Shown in pieces: positions 55,501-63,577 of a stretch of DNA of 64,000 nucleotides. The position numbers were made by a program, and so were the translations under genes. This DNA comes from Syntrophorhabdaceae bacterium (GTDB lineage Bacteria > Desulfobacterota > Syntrophorhabdia > Syntrophorhabdales > Syntrophorhabdaceae), in NCBI GenBank assembly GCA_028698615.1, contig JAQVWF010000006.1, positions 1 through 64,000 on the forward strand, in the 5' to 3' direction. Within the stretch, counting starts at the first letter, position 1. Each line of letters starts with the position of its first letter. The notes under the pieces were generated by a model. That model did no database searches and had not been told where the DNA came from. It saw only the letters and a list, made by a program, of their open reading frames with translations.

Positions 55501-55575
55501 GTTCCAGGTTCCACGTTACAGGTAAAAGAATCGGGTTTTTTTGGCTGAAACCTGAACCTTGAAACCTGAAACGGT
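55501..55575. repeat. Fold-back repeat of the TTTCAGG type between iscS-like gene and mtaB
   Basis: GTTCCAGGTTCCACGTTACAGG near 55501 can pair, with mismatches, with CCTGAACCTTGAAACCTGAAAC near 55551-55572; a run of seven T lies in the loop. One of several intergenic stretches built from TTTCAGGTTTCA-like words. Confidence 0.5.
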
Positions 55576-55583
55576 TCTTCCTT

Positions 55584-56765
55584 CTACCCTTTGTAGAAGG
55601 GTGACATCTCGCGCAGTCTGGCGACTATGCCCGGGAGGATGTCGAGGACATAATCAACGTCAGCTTCCGTGTTGTCCCGTCCCAGGCTGAAGCGAAGGGC
55701 GCTCTGGCACAGAGGTCCGGGTATGCCCATTGCCAGGAGGACGTGAGAGGGTTCCGAGGAGCCCGATGAACAGGCGGAGCCCGATGAAACAGCCACACCC
55801 TTCATATCGAGGGCAAGAAGAAGCGATTCCGATTCGACGAACTCGAAGCTGAGATTCAGGGTGTTGGGGACCCTGAGCAGGGGATGCCCGTTGAGGCGCA
55901 CATGGTCGATACGTTCCAGGATGCCGTCGAGAAGGCGCCCTCGCAGTCTCTCAATCATCCCCTTCCTTTCAACCATTTCCCTCCTGGCCAGCTCGCAGGC
56001 CTTGCCGAAGGCGACGATGCCGATGACATTCTCCGTCCCCGCCCGTCTTCCCGATTCCTGGTGGCCGCCGTGAACGAGGCTGTCCAGGGGAAGGCCTTCA
56101 CGCGCATAGAGAGCCCCGACGCCTTTCGGTGCGTATACCTTGTGTCCCGAGAAGCTGGCAAGGTCGACGCCAAGGGCCCCGATATCCACATCGATCTTGC
56201 CCAGCGCCTGCACCATGTCGGAATGAAAAGGGATCCCCTTTCCACGGGCGATGGCGGCGATGTCGCCGATGGGCATCACGGTCCCTGTTTCATTGTTTGC
56301 GTACATGATGGAGATAAGGATGGTGTCCTTCCTGATGGAATCCTTTACGTCCCCGGGGTCGACGAGGCCGTGCCCGTCGACGGGAAGATAGGTTACGGCA
56401 AATCCCCTGGTCTCAAGGTATCTGCAGCAATTGAGGACGGCAGGGTGTTCCACCGTGGATGTGATGATATGGCCTTTCCCTGCCGCGTATGCGATGCCCT
56501 TGATTGCATGGTTGTCTGCCTCGCTGCCGCAGCTCGTAATGATGATATCATCGACCCTGGCGCCGATCATGGCGGCTATGTCTTCACGGGCCGCTTCATA
56601 GGAATGCTTGACATCCCGTCCGGCGAAATGGAGGCTTGAAGGATTGCCGAAGAGCCCGTTCAGGAAGGGTCTCAGGGCATCCGCCACCCGGGGATGGATG
56701 GGTGTCGTCGCGTTGTTGTCCAAATATATTCTGGGTGTCGGCACGGCCTCACTCGAAGGAGACAT
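55584..56765 (-). CDS. Cysteine desulfurase (NifS/IscS family)
   Basis: A 393-residue PLP enzyme: IYLDNNATTPIHPRVADAL, PLP lysine in SFSGHKVYAPKGVGALY, and the active-site loop VSSGSACSSGSSEPSHVLLAMG with the catalytic Cys. HxSxxx and GTENVIGIVAFGKA are conserved. It takes sulfur from cysteine. It overlaps the NIL-ferredoxin gene by 17 bases, tying it to a sulfur-handling operon rather than an isc operon; no IscU or IscR gene is next to it. Confidence 0.93.
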   Translation of the reverse strand: MSPSSEAVPTPRIYLDNNATTPIHPRVADALRPFLNGLFGNPSSLHFAGRDVKHSYEAAREDIAAMIGARVDDIIITSCGSEADNHAIKGIAYAAGKGHIITSTVEHPAVLNCCRYLETRGFAVTYLPVDGHGLVDPGDVKDSIRKDTILISIMYANNETGTVMPIGDIAAIARGKGIPFHSDMVQALGKIDVDIGALGVDLASFSGHKVYAPKGVGALYAREGLPLDSLVHGGHQESGRRAGTENVIGIVAFGKACELARREMVERKGMIERLRGRLLDGILERIDHVRLNGHPLLRVPNTLNLSFEFVESESLLLALDMKGVAVSSGSACSSGSSEPSHVLLAMGIPGPLCQSALRFSLGRDNTEADVDYVLDILPGIVARLREMSPFYKG

Positions 56766-57159
56766 TCATGGCCTTGACGGGGCACACCTTTACGCAGAGT
56801 TCACAGGCGACGCAGCGTGTATAGTCGAACTCCACCTTCATGACCTTCCTGTCCCGTATGTACAGGGCCTCGGGGGCGCAGACGCTTGTGCACAGTCCAC
56901 AATGAACGCACCGCGATTCGTCGCGGTTGATGTCGTGCTCCATGGGCTCCGTGTCGATAGCAAGGTCTTTGAGGTATTTCACCGCTTTCTTGAAATTTGC
57001 CTCCGTGCCTTCCACCTCCATCACCATGATGGACTCCGCCTTCGGGTATATGTTCGCCCTCAGGATATTGAAAATGAGATTGAAATCCTTTACGAGCCGG
57101 TAGACGATGGGCTTGTCGATGGTATCTTTCTTAAAGCGGAGAATGATCCTCTTTTTCAT
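56749..57159 (-). CDS. NIL-domain ferredoxin (two 4Fe-4S clusters)
   Basis: A 136-residue protein from ATG 57159 (after GAGG). Residues 1-75 are a NIL domain (KKDTIDKPIVYRLVKDFNLIFNILRANIYP); the rest is a 2[4Fe-4S] ferredoxin with CVHCGLCTSVCAPEAL and CVACELCVKVCPVKAM. Such fusions are linked in methanogens to homocysteine synthesis from sulfide, where they work with COG1900 proteins. Here the neighbours are a cysteine desulfurase and a UPF0280 protein, supporting a sulfur-transfer role. Confidence 0.9.
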   Translation of the reverse strand: MKKRIILRFKKDTIDKPIVYRLVKDFNLIFNILRANIYPKAESIMVMEVEGTEANFKKAVKYLKDLAIDTEPMEHDINRDESRCVHCGLCTSVCAPEALYIRDRKVMKVEFDYTRCVACELCVKVCPVKAMNVSFE

Positions 57160-57205
57160 TGTGTCCTCGCATATTTCTCCGAGTCTTGCCGGGCAGACTC
57201 GCTGG

Positions 57206-57928
57206 TTATAGTTCGACGATGTCAAGATCGCCCCAGGCGCCGAGCTGATCGTCCAGTATGATCAATATCCCCGTTACACCGGGAAAGCGCTGTCCTTTTT
57301 CGACGGCGGCAGCGATATCGTCCTTCTTTTTTACAATATTACCGAGGTAAGTTGCAAGTCCGTCGGTGAAAAGGGAAGAGCGTCCCACGACACAGACCGC
57401 ATCGGCCTTGCCGAAGCTCAGGGAGTGGCCTACCGTTCCCGACGAGGTGCAGACCCCTCGGGGATCGGGGGCTGGCTGCAGCTTGATGCCGATCCGCTCG
57501 CTGAAGGGCGAGGCCCCGGCATGGATCTGTATGGTCCGTTCCGCCGATGTGCGCAGATAGATATCGCCCCCGTTCTCGATGATGAAGTCGCCAGTGAGGG
57601 GCATGATGTCACGGCCGATAAACTCCGCGACGGCCCCGGCGACGGTGGCCATCGGTCCGACCCCGACGACGGCCCCGGCACGGATCATCTCCCCGGCAAT
57701 GGGAGGGGCAAGCCGGTCATCCTCAATGGGCAGCAGACTGTCCTGAAAAGAAGGCCTTGTCCGGATGTATTCCTCGAGCTGGTTTCGGTAGAAAAGGACA
57801 CGTTCTTTTATGAAGGGGCCGAGATCGCCGCTGGTGCAGCAGAAAAGGTCTGTTTCCTTGCATTGAACGTTGTAGCAGACAAGCTCCGCGGGTTTCGATA
57901 TGCGGCGATAGAATCTCTCTTCATACAT
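57206..57928 (-). CDS. UPF0280 (COG2122, ApbE-like) protein
   Basis: A 240-residue protein starting MYEERFYRRISKPAELVCYNVQCKETDLF, with AGAVVGVGPMATVAGAVAEFIG, ENGGDIYLRT and GVCTSSGTVGHSLSFGKADAVCVVG. These are UPF0280 signatures, an ApbE-like fold without the FAD role. In methanogens COG2122 has been tied to sulfur mobilisation for homocysteine. First gene of the run UPF0280, NIL-ferredoxin, desulfurase, mtaB. The ribosome site before 57928 is weak. Confidence 0.88.
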   Translation of the reverse strand: MYEERFYRRISKPAELVCYNVQCKETDLFCCTSGDLGPFIKERVLFYRNQLEEYIRTRPSFQDSLLPIEDDRLAPPIAGEMIRAGAVVGVGPMATVAGAVAEFIGRDIMPLTGDFIIENGGDIYLRTSAERTIQIHAGASPFSERIGIKLQPAPDPRGVCTSSGTVGHSLSFGKADAVCVVGRSSLFTDGLATYLGNIVKKKDDIAAAVEKGQRFPGVTGILIILDDQLGAWGDLDIVEL

Positions 57929-58167
57929 GGCTTGACCGCGATGCCCATACGCGGCGTTCTCGCGGGTTCTCACCGATGGGGCGCGGTGTCTGTACTATAG
58001 CAGGAGCACGGGTTGGTGTCAAACGTGAGACATAGACCTGGATTGATAACGGGGAGGCTTTCCGCTATAATCTTTGATGGGGATCATGTTCGCGATGGAG
58101 TTCATGGACCACCGGAAGGAGCGTTTACAAAAATGAGAGATGATAAAGGATTCCCTGAGGCCGGGGG

Positions 58168-59001
58168 ATGGCTGTGAAGGGCGATGTGCCGGAAACGGTG
58201 ATGCGCGTCGATATCGTGGTGGAGCGGGGTGCACAGGAGCTGCTCCCGGAAGAGATCTACACGATCCACTCCCCGTCGGGGGTATGGATCGTGGAAGACG
58301 GTGACGAAACGGTCATCCGGACCTACCCGGAACACGTGGAGACATTCCTTGCGGCGATGCGGCAAAGCGGCATCCCCCTCGGGGACATCCGGGTCAGCGA
58401 GGAGGAGCGTCGTGATTATTCCGAAATGGCGAAGCGATACTTCCGGCCCGTCACGGTGGAGGACATCGTGATCCGGGCCCCCTGGAACTCGAAGCGCAAG
58501 GGCGTTACGTATATCACGATCGAGCCCGGAATGGCCTTCGGGACGGGCAGGCATGAGTCGACGAGGCTCATGGTAAAGCTTATGAAGGAGATAGACCATA
58601 CAGGGAAGCGCGTCCTCGACCTGGGTTGCGGTTCCGCCCTGTTGTCCCTCTATGCCCGGTTGAAGGGGGCGAAACGCGTTTACGCCGTCGACAACGACCT
58701 GGACGCCGTCCTTTCGGCGCAAAAGAACGTGCTTCTCAACGAAGCATCGGGGATAGAGGTCGTCTGCGCCGACCTCATGGACGTCGGCGGAAGGTACGAC
58801 ATTGTTCTCGCCAACCTCGACATCCGCACGTTCGCACTGTCGTCGGGACATATCATGGGCCTTTTGAAAAAGAAAGGGACCCTTGTCGCCTCGGGTATCA
58901 TCGGCCGGGAGAAAAATGAGGCCTTGAGGCTCTTCCTGCCCTGGGAGCCGGTGATGGAAGCGAGAAAGAACGCCTGGAGAGGATTTGTCTTTAGAAGATA
59001 G
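58168..59001 (+). CDS. PrmA-like ribosomal protein L11 methyltransferase
   Basis: A 277-residue methyltransferase: substrate-domain N-terminus, the PrmA signature EPGMAFGTGRHESTRLMV, SAM motif VLDLGCGSALLSLYARLKGAKRVYAVDND, and IVLANLDIRT where PrmA has the DVVxANI(L) motif. It likely methylates L11 but is diverged (SAL instead of SGI in motif I), so another target is possible. Divergent from UPF0280; upstream 57929-58167 has no gene. Confidence 0.82.
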   Translation: MAVKGDVPETVMRVDIVVERGAQELLPEEIYTIHSPSGVWIVEDGDETVIRTYPEHVETFLAAMRQSGIPLGDIRVSEEERRDYSEMAKRYFRPVTVEDIVIRAPWNSKRKGVTYITIEPGMAFGTGRHESTRLMVKLMKEIDHTGKRVLDLGCGSALLSLYARLKGAKRVYAVDNDLDAVLSAQKNVLLNEASGIEVVCADLMDVGGRYDIVLANLDIRTFALSSGHIMGLLKKKGTLVASGIIGREKNEALRLFLPWEPVMEARKNAWRGFVFRR

Positions 59002-59088
59002 TTTCAGGTTTCAAGTTTCAGACAAGGGCGGAGAACCTGTTTTTTTGCGGAGGGTTCGGGGGCCGGGCCAACTTTACGAGGATATGCC

Positions 59089-59691
59089 ATGAATATAGGG
59101 TTTCTTGCGTCACATGGGGGTAGCAACATGCAGGCCATCATCGATGCCTGCAGGGCGGGGAAGCTGCATGCGGCCCCGGTTGTCGTTATCAGCAATAACG
59201 GCGATTCCCGGGCTCTTGAACGGGCACGAGCGGAGGGTATCCCCAACTACTGCTTGAGCGGGAAGACGCACCCCGACCCGGAAGGGCTGGATCGGGCCAT
59301 TCTGGACACGCTTATCCTGCACAAGGTCGATGTGGTTGCCCTTGCCGGCTATATGAAGAAGCTCGGCCCCGGAACGCTCGCCCGTTTCAGGGGGCGCATT
59401 CTCAACATCCACCCGGCACTCCTGCCAAAGCACGGCGGGAAAGGGATGTATGGCATTCATGTCCACGAAGCTGTCATCGCGGCGGGAGAGAAAGAATCCG
59501 GTGTGACCGTCCATCTTGTGAACGAGGAATACGACAGGGGGCCCATCCTTGCCCAGGTGCGCGTGCCCGTCATGCCCGACGACACCCCCGAGAAACTGGC
59601 AGAACGTGTCCTCGTCCAGGAACACATCCTCTATCCGGCAACTTTGGAGAGGATAGCGGCGGGAGAGATTGTCCTCAGGAAGGACGGATGA
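59089..59691 (+). CDS. purN: Phosphoribosylglycinamide formyltransferase
   Basis: A 200-residue folate-dependent transformylase: IGFLASHGGSNMQAIIDAC, VVVISNNGDSRALERA, NIHPALLPKHGGKGMYG (catalytic Asn-His) and TVHLVNEEYDRGPILAQ (catalytic Asp). Third step of purine synthesis. The loop GKGMYGIHVHEAVI matches PurN. Confidence 0.92.
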   Translation: MNIGFLASHGGSNMQAIIDACRAGKLHAAPVVVISNNGDSRALERARAEGIPNYCLSGKTHPDPEGLDRAILDTLILHKVDVVALAGYMKKLGPGTLARFRGRILNIHPALLPKHGGKGMYGIHVHEAVIAAGEKESGVTVHLVNEEYDRGPILAQVRVPVMPDDTPEKLAERVLVQEHILYPATLERIAAGEIVLRKDG

Positions 59692-59777
59692 CAATGACCA
59701 AATCTCAATACACCGGATGAAACGGTCGGCTCGTTCTGTTGCCGCTTTTTATTTGCTTATTGGAATTTGGTCACTAT
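59691..59777. repeat. Inverted repeat related to the 54066-54217 element
   Basis: TGACCAAAT near 59695-59703 and ATTTGGTCA near 59764-59772 form short inverted arms in the gap between convergent purN and ftsY. The arm words match part of the long inverted repeat at 54066-54217, so this may be a shorter relative. Confidence 0.45.
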
Positions 59778-59780
59778 GTT

Positions 59781-60689
59781 TTACTCGAACATTGCTTCCG
59801 CGAATTCCTTTGCGTTGAAAGGTATGAGATCGTCAAGTTTCTCGCCTACACCCACGTACCTGACGGGTATGCGCAGGAGGTGGGCTATGGGGAGGATGAA
59901 GCCGCCCTTTGCCGTTCCGTCGAGTTTCGTGATGACTATGCCCGTGACGCCGACGGCGTCGTTGAATGTCTTTGCCTGGGCGATGGCGTTCTGACCGTTG
60001 GTGGCATCCACAACGAGAAGCACCTCGTGGGGCGCCCCCGCCACTTCCTTTGAAATGACACGATGTATCTTTTTCATCTCCTCGATGAGGTTTGCCTTCG
60101 TGTGGAGCCTGCCGGCCGTATCGAGGATGACGATGTCGGCAACGCGGGACTTCGCCGCCTTGACGGCATCGAAAGCGACCGCGGCCGGGTCGGATCCGTC
60201 GGCATGCCTTACCATCTCCACATTGAGCCGTTTAGCCCAGACGTCGAGCTGCTCGATGGCGGCAGCCCGAAAGGTGTCGCATGCACCGAGGAGGACCTTT
60301 TTGCCATCCTTGAGGTAAATGCCGGCCATCTTGGCGATCGTCGTCGTTTTGCCGACGCCGTTCACACCGAGGGCAAGAATGACGAAGGGCTTGCTGCCGT
60401 TGGTCATTATCGGGGATTCGATGGGGGTGAGGAGCTTCTGCACCTCTTCCTTCATGGACGACCGTATGTCGTCAGTTGTCCGTATGAGTCCCCGCTTCCA
60501 TTTTTCCTTGAGGGCATCCACGAGGAGTTGTGCCGTTTCGAGACCCGCATCGGCAAGTATCAATGCCTCTTCGATCTCATCGAAGGCGTCCTCTTCGATC
60601 GGTTTTCCCGCAACCATCCATTCGATCTTTGTCTTGAGCTGATCCCGGGTCTTTGTCAGTCCGTTCTTTATCTTTTCGAAAAATCCCAT
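59781..60689 (-). CDS. ftsY: Signal recognition particle receptor FtsY
   Basis: A 302-residue SRP GTPase: NG domain with LALGVNGVGKTTTIAKMAGIY (G1), DTFRAAAIEQLDVWAKRLN (G2/I-box), ILDTAGRLHTKANLIEEM (G3), TKLDGTAKGGFILPIAH (G4), and VGVGEKLDDLIPFNAKEFAEAMF at the end. The acidic A domain is short. Targets membrane proteins to the translocon with Ffh. Confidence 0.97.
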   Translation of the reverse strand: MGFFEKIKNGLTKTRDQLKTKIEWMVAGKPIEEDAFDEIEEALILADAGLETAQLLVDALKEKWKRGLIRTTDDIRSSMKEEVQKLLTPIESPIMTNGSKPFVILALGVNGVGKTTTIAKMAGIYLKDGKKVLLGACDTFRAAAIEQLDVWAKRLNVEMVRHADGSDPAAVAFDAVKAAKSRVADIVILDTAGRLHTKANLIEEMKKIHRVISKEVAGAPHEVLLVVDATNGQNAIAQAKTFNDAVGVTGIVITKLDGTAKGGFILPIAHLLRIPVRYVGVGEKLDDLIPFNAKEFAEAMFE

Positions 60690-60700
60690 AGTATTGTCCC

Positions 60701-61264
60701 CTAATACGCTCCGTCCCGATTATCGCGGGTGTAAAAACCCACATTACTATATATGTAAAGCTCCATGTCCTGTTCGTGCGTTTGCAGTTGCTCTTCCATG
60801 ATCGTTTCCAGTCGTTCCCGGTCAACAGTGCCGGTCCGCAACATTTCCTTTATGTCATTGATGGATTCGAGGGGGTAGAACCCATCGTAGCGGTCAACAT
60901 ATTCCTGAAGTGCCTTCATTCCCACCGGAGCCTTGAGACCGAGGAGGATGAGGGCTTTGCAGGCGTACATTCTCAGCGAAGAGAGCATATCGGGCGGCGC
61001 GTTCTCCGCGCTGGCGATGTAGCCCAGAGCACTCCCCAGGTCATTGTGCCTGTAGGCCATAAGGGCAAGGTATGTGTACGCCGCGCCGTCGATGTTGTGC
61101 CGGGCCGCGTCTTCAAGGTGCCTTCGGGCCTCGTCGTACCTGCCTTCGGAAAGAAGGCTTTTACCGGCCCCAAGTTGCCGCGAATAGTTGTTGTAGGTCG
61201 TGCAGGAACAGAAAAGACAGGTTACGAGGACTATTCCGATTCCGCTTTGTATGGTTTTCCGCAT
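60701..61264 (-). CDS. TPR-like lipoprotein of unknown function
   Basis: A 187-residue lipoprotein from ATG 61264 (MRKTIQSGIGIVLVTCLFCSC, lipobox FCSC). The mature part has helical repeats (LGAGKSLLSEGRYDEARRHLEDAARHNIDGAAYTYLALMAYRHNDLGSALGYI) with TPR spacing. It overlaps the zinc-ribbon gene. Probably a periplasmic or inner-membrane-anchored scaffold. Confidence 0.7.
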   Translation of the reverse strand: MRKTIQSGIGIVLVTCLFCSCTTYNNYSRQLGAGKSLLSEGRYDEARRHLEDAARHNIDGAAYTYLALMAYRHNDLGSALGYIASAENAPPDMLSSLRMYACKALILLGLKAPVGMKALQEYVDRYDGFYPLESINDIKEMLRTGTVDRERLETIMEEQLQTHEQDMELYIYSNVGFYTRDNRDGAY

Positions 61265-61491
61265 ACTTTGCAGATACCCTTCTCGTCTATTACGCCGATA
61301 CAGGTCCCGTCGCTGCACAGGACCCTCTTCGAAAAATCGTCGTCGGCGGGTTCCTCCGCGACCGGTGACTCACCGGCCAGTTCCCCTCCACAAAGGTAGC
61401 AGTAAGCACCAAACCGGAATATGTCTTCCTTGCAGCGCGGGCAGGCTGTTTTCTCGAATTCCCTTGAGCACGTTTCGCATAGCATGGTCAT
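61231..61491 (-). CDS. Small zinc-ribbon protein
   Basis: An 86-residue protein with four Cys pairs: LCETCSREF, ACPRC, AYCYLCGGEL and CKVCGKPY, with a single Cys at GTC. At least two zinc ribbons are likely. An acidic stretch lies between them. It overlaps its neighbours on both sides (ATGA with the lipoprotein gene upstream), so the three are co-translated. Function unknown; possibly protein or nucleic-acid binding. Confidence 0.75.
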   Translation of the reverse strand: MTMLCETCSREFEKTACPRCKEDIFRFGAYCYLCGGELAGESPVAEEPADDDFSKRVLCSDGTCIGVIDEKGICKVCGKPYKAESE

Positions 61492-61868
61492 TTTTCCGCC
61501 TTGATCACTTTTGTCACCTTGCCGTTATCAAACTCCACGTAAACCGTACCTTTGTTGTCAGGCATGAGCTTCCACTCGGGACGGTATGTCCAGATGATCT
61601 TGTCGTCGGGTGTAAGGCTCACCATGGTGGGTTCACCCAGTTTCTTCCGGATCTCGTCCTCGCTCATGGAGATAAGCGCGTTCTCCATGGTCGGCTGCGG
61701 CTTTCCTGTAACCTTTTTCATATAAGAACAGGAAACCAGAACAAAGCAGGACAGAAGTACGATACAGGTTCTTGAAAAATAGGGACTTTTGAGACTTTTC
61801 CACAATCTTTGTGGAAAACCTGTTGACAAGTTGTAAAAAAACGTTTGTAACCTGTTGATTCTACACAT
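61488..61868 (-). CDS. Small lipoprotein with BamE/SmpA-like C-terminal domain
   Basis: A 126-residue protein. ATG 61868 follows GAGGGGAG at five bases. The lipobox VLVSC lies near residue 47, after a long, unusual leader (MCRINRLQTFFYNLSTGFPQ, then RTCIVLLSCFVLVSC); a TTG at about residue 22 would give a normal-length signal. The mature part (ISMSEDEIRKKLGEPTMVSL, then DDKIIWTYRPEWKLM) resembles the SmpA/OmlA fold: alpha helices plus GxPxx... strand. Outer-membrane or periplasmic; role unknown. The leader DNA also holds DnaA-box-like repeats. Confidence 0.65.
   Translation of the reverse strand: MCRINRLQTFFYNLSTGFPQRLWKSLKSPYFSRTCIVLLSCFVLVSCSYMKKVTGKPQPTMENALISMSEDEIRKKLGEPTMVSLTPDDKIIWTYRPEWKLMPDNKGTVYVEFDNGKVTKVIKAEK
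61801..61860. repeat. Inverted DnaA-box-like 9-mers and CAACAGGTT repeats in the lipoprotein leader region
   Basis: TTTTCCACA (61796-61804) and its inverse TGTGGAAAA (61810-61818) face each other across five bases; each differs from the DnaA box TTATCCACA at one position. AACCTGTTG occurs at 61817-61825 and again at 61850-61858. The layout recalls oriC or dnaA promoters, but the region is inside a coding frame and dnaA, rpmH and mnmG are absent. Treated as a pattern, not an origin call. Confidence 0.35.
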
Positions 61869-61987
61869 ACAATCTCCCCTCTGCCTAAAGACCGTGCAAA
61901 CTTTTTTTTCAATCTTATCAAAGACTTTCATGATTGGCTTTCATTTTGTTCCGGTCGCGCTTCCACTCATACACTATCACGGTTCAT

Positions 61988-62980
61988 TTAAATATTCAAC
62001 GGGTTGTGTACCGCCTGCGGGGGGTGCTTGCGGGCGGCCTTTCTGAGCCGTTCCATGACTGCCCGGCCAATGCCCCTTTCCGGCAGTTTTTCGGCATAGA
62101 TGACGTCCACATCATCACTGTCCAGCTCGATAAGAGCGGAAAAAAAATTGGATGCCGCTTCTCTGAGGTCGCCCGACGGCGAAAGGACCCTCACGTGTTT
62201 TGACCTTACCGGTTCCGCTGGCTCTTGAAACGCGAGATAGGACGATGCCTCGTGCCCGATGTCAGAAGGGCCGTTGACAAGCCGCAGCGGTTTCGTGGGG
62301 GCATAGTGATAAGGAAGCTCCCCCGGGGATTCACAGGTTCCGGGGGCCGTCTTGTCTTCAATTATGCGCACGTGTTCCGACAGTTCCTCAATGCTTATGG
62401 CGCCATGGCGGTGAACGAATACCCCTTTTTCCCGGAAGGATATGATGGTCGACTCTATCCCGTATGCGGAATCCCCCCCATCGAGAACAAGGGGCACCCG
62501 GTCCGCGAAGGACCTGGCAACATGGCGCACCCGGGTGGGGCTCATGTAGCCGAAAGGATTGGCACTCGGTGCCGCGATGGGTTTTTGAAGGGCGCCGATG
62601 AGCGCCAGCGCCACGGGATGTGAAGGCACACGGATTCCGACCGTGGGAAGACCGGCGGTGACAATGTCGGGAATGGATGGGTTTTTCCTGAGGATCATGG
62701 TGAGGGGACCGGGCCAGAATATCTTCATAAGCCGTCTGGCGTCCCCGGGGACATCGCTCACGTAGTCCTTCAGCCGCTGTGGTCCGTCAAGGTGCACTAT
62801 AAGGGGATCGAAGTGGGGCCTCTGCTTGACCTCGAAGATCTTTGCGACGGCATAAGGGTTCTGGGCGAGAGCGCCGAGGCCGTACACGGTCTCCGTGGGA
62901 AAGGCAACGATACCTCCCGCCTCGAGGATCTCCACCGCTTTGAGGATCGATTCTTTTTCCTTCCCGTTGAGGATCTCCAT
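61988..62980 (-). CDS. Threonylcarbamoyl-AMP synthase (Sua5 type)
   Basis: A 330-residue protein: YrdC domain with GGIVAFPTETVYGLGALAQNPYAVAKIFEVKQRP and PSANPFGYMSPTRVRHVARSF, KRPxxDPL-like HFDPLIVHL, followed by the longer Sua5 C-terminal domain with the linker SPGELPYHYAPTKPLRL. Catalyses the first step of t6A37 synthesis from Thr, bicarbonate and ATP. The downstream partner TsaE is at 31579-32040. Confidence 0.94.
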   Translation of the reverse strand: MEILNGKEKESILKAVEILEAGGIVAFPTETVYGLGALAQNPYAVAKIFEVKQRPHFDPLIVHLDGPQRLKDYVSDVPGDARRLMKIFWPGPLTMILRKNPSIPDIVTAGLPTVGIRVPSHPVALALIGALQKPIAAPSANPFGYMSPTRVRHVARSFADRVPLVLDGGDSAYGIESTIISFREKGVFVHRHGAISIEELSEHVRIIEDKTAPGTCESPGELPYHYAPTKPLRLVNGPSDIGHEASSYLAFQEPAEPVRSKHVRVLSPSGDLREAASNFFSALIELDSDDVDVIYAEKLPERGIGRAVMERLRKAARKHPPQAVHNPLNI

Positions 62981-63063
62981 GGGTTTTCTCGGCTCAGTCG
63001 GCTAAAAGAAGGCAGGGCCTGATGGCTGTCTGTTCATGACGTTGCGGAAGGTATGGAGGGGTT

Positions 63064-63282
63064 TCACTTCGGTTCGTTCGGTTTCTGAGAGGCTTTGTCC
63101 TTTTCCTGTCGTTCCTTTTGTTCCGGTGTGACATCAATGGAATCGGGCTCATTTACGGATTTTTTGAAGCCTTTGATACCTTTCCCTATCGCCCCACCTA
63201 TCTCCGAGATCCTGCCGGCGCCGAAAATGAGTACGACGATGACAAGTATTATGATCAGTTCCGGCATTCCGAGGCCAAACAT
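63064..63282 (-). CDS. tatA: Twin-arginine translocase TatA/TatE subunit
   Basis: A 72-residue protein: one N-terminal membrane helix ([25 protein letters not shown]) with FGAGRI hinge, an amphipathic helix ([18 protein letters not shown]) and an acidic/basic tail. Forms the Tat pore for folded proteins such as the flavoprotein at 876-2417. Confidence 0.94.
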   Translation of the reverse strand: MFGLGMPELIIILVIVVLIFGAGRISEIGGAIGKGIKGFKKSVNEPDSIDVTPEQKERQEKDKASQKPNEPK

Positions 63283-63400
63283 TCCTTCCTCCTTTTGATT
63301 ATGTCCTCCAAATTATAATAGGAAACAATTAAAATGTATAGCTTTTTGTCGGTTTTTTAGTGGAAATGAAAGTCCTTTTCTGATACTATTCATGCTTGGC

Positions 63401-63473
63401 GGTCCCATCGTCTAGCGGCCCAGGACGTCGGCCTCTCACGCCGAAAACACGAGTTCGATTCTCGTTGGGACCA
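63401..63473 (+). tRNA. tRNA-Glu (anticodon CUC)
   Basis: A 73-base cloverleaf: acceptor GGTCCCA / TGGGACC, D-arm with AGCGGCCCAGGAC, anticodon stem-loop TCGGC-CTCTCAC-GCCGA with CTC at positions 34-36, T-arm ACGAG-TTCGATT-CTCGT. CCA is not encoded; the base after the acceptor arm is A. The Glu identity follows from CTC and from close likeness to tRNA-Glu. It stands between tatA and rdgB. Confidence 0.95.
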
Positions 63474-63577
63474 CATTAAGAACCGTTCCAAGTTTCAGGC
63501 TCCAAAGTTCCGGAGTTTCCAGGAAAACACCTCCTGCTGCCTATGCGTCCTGTAGGTCCTATCAAGACCCTGACCCC

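Noticed and set aside
61796-61860. Chromosome replication origin
   Set aside because: Only two near-consensus boxes inside a coding frame, without dnaA, dnaN, mnmG, rpmH or a clear AT-rich unwinding block next to them.
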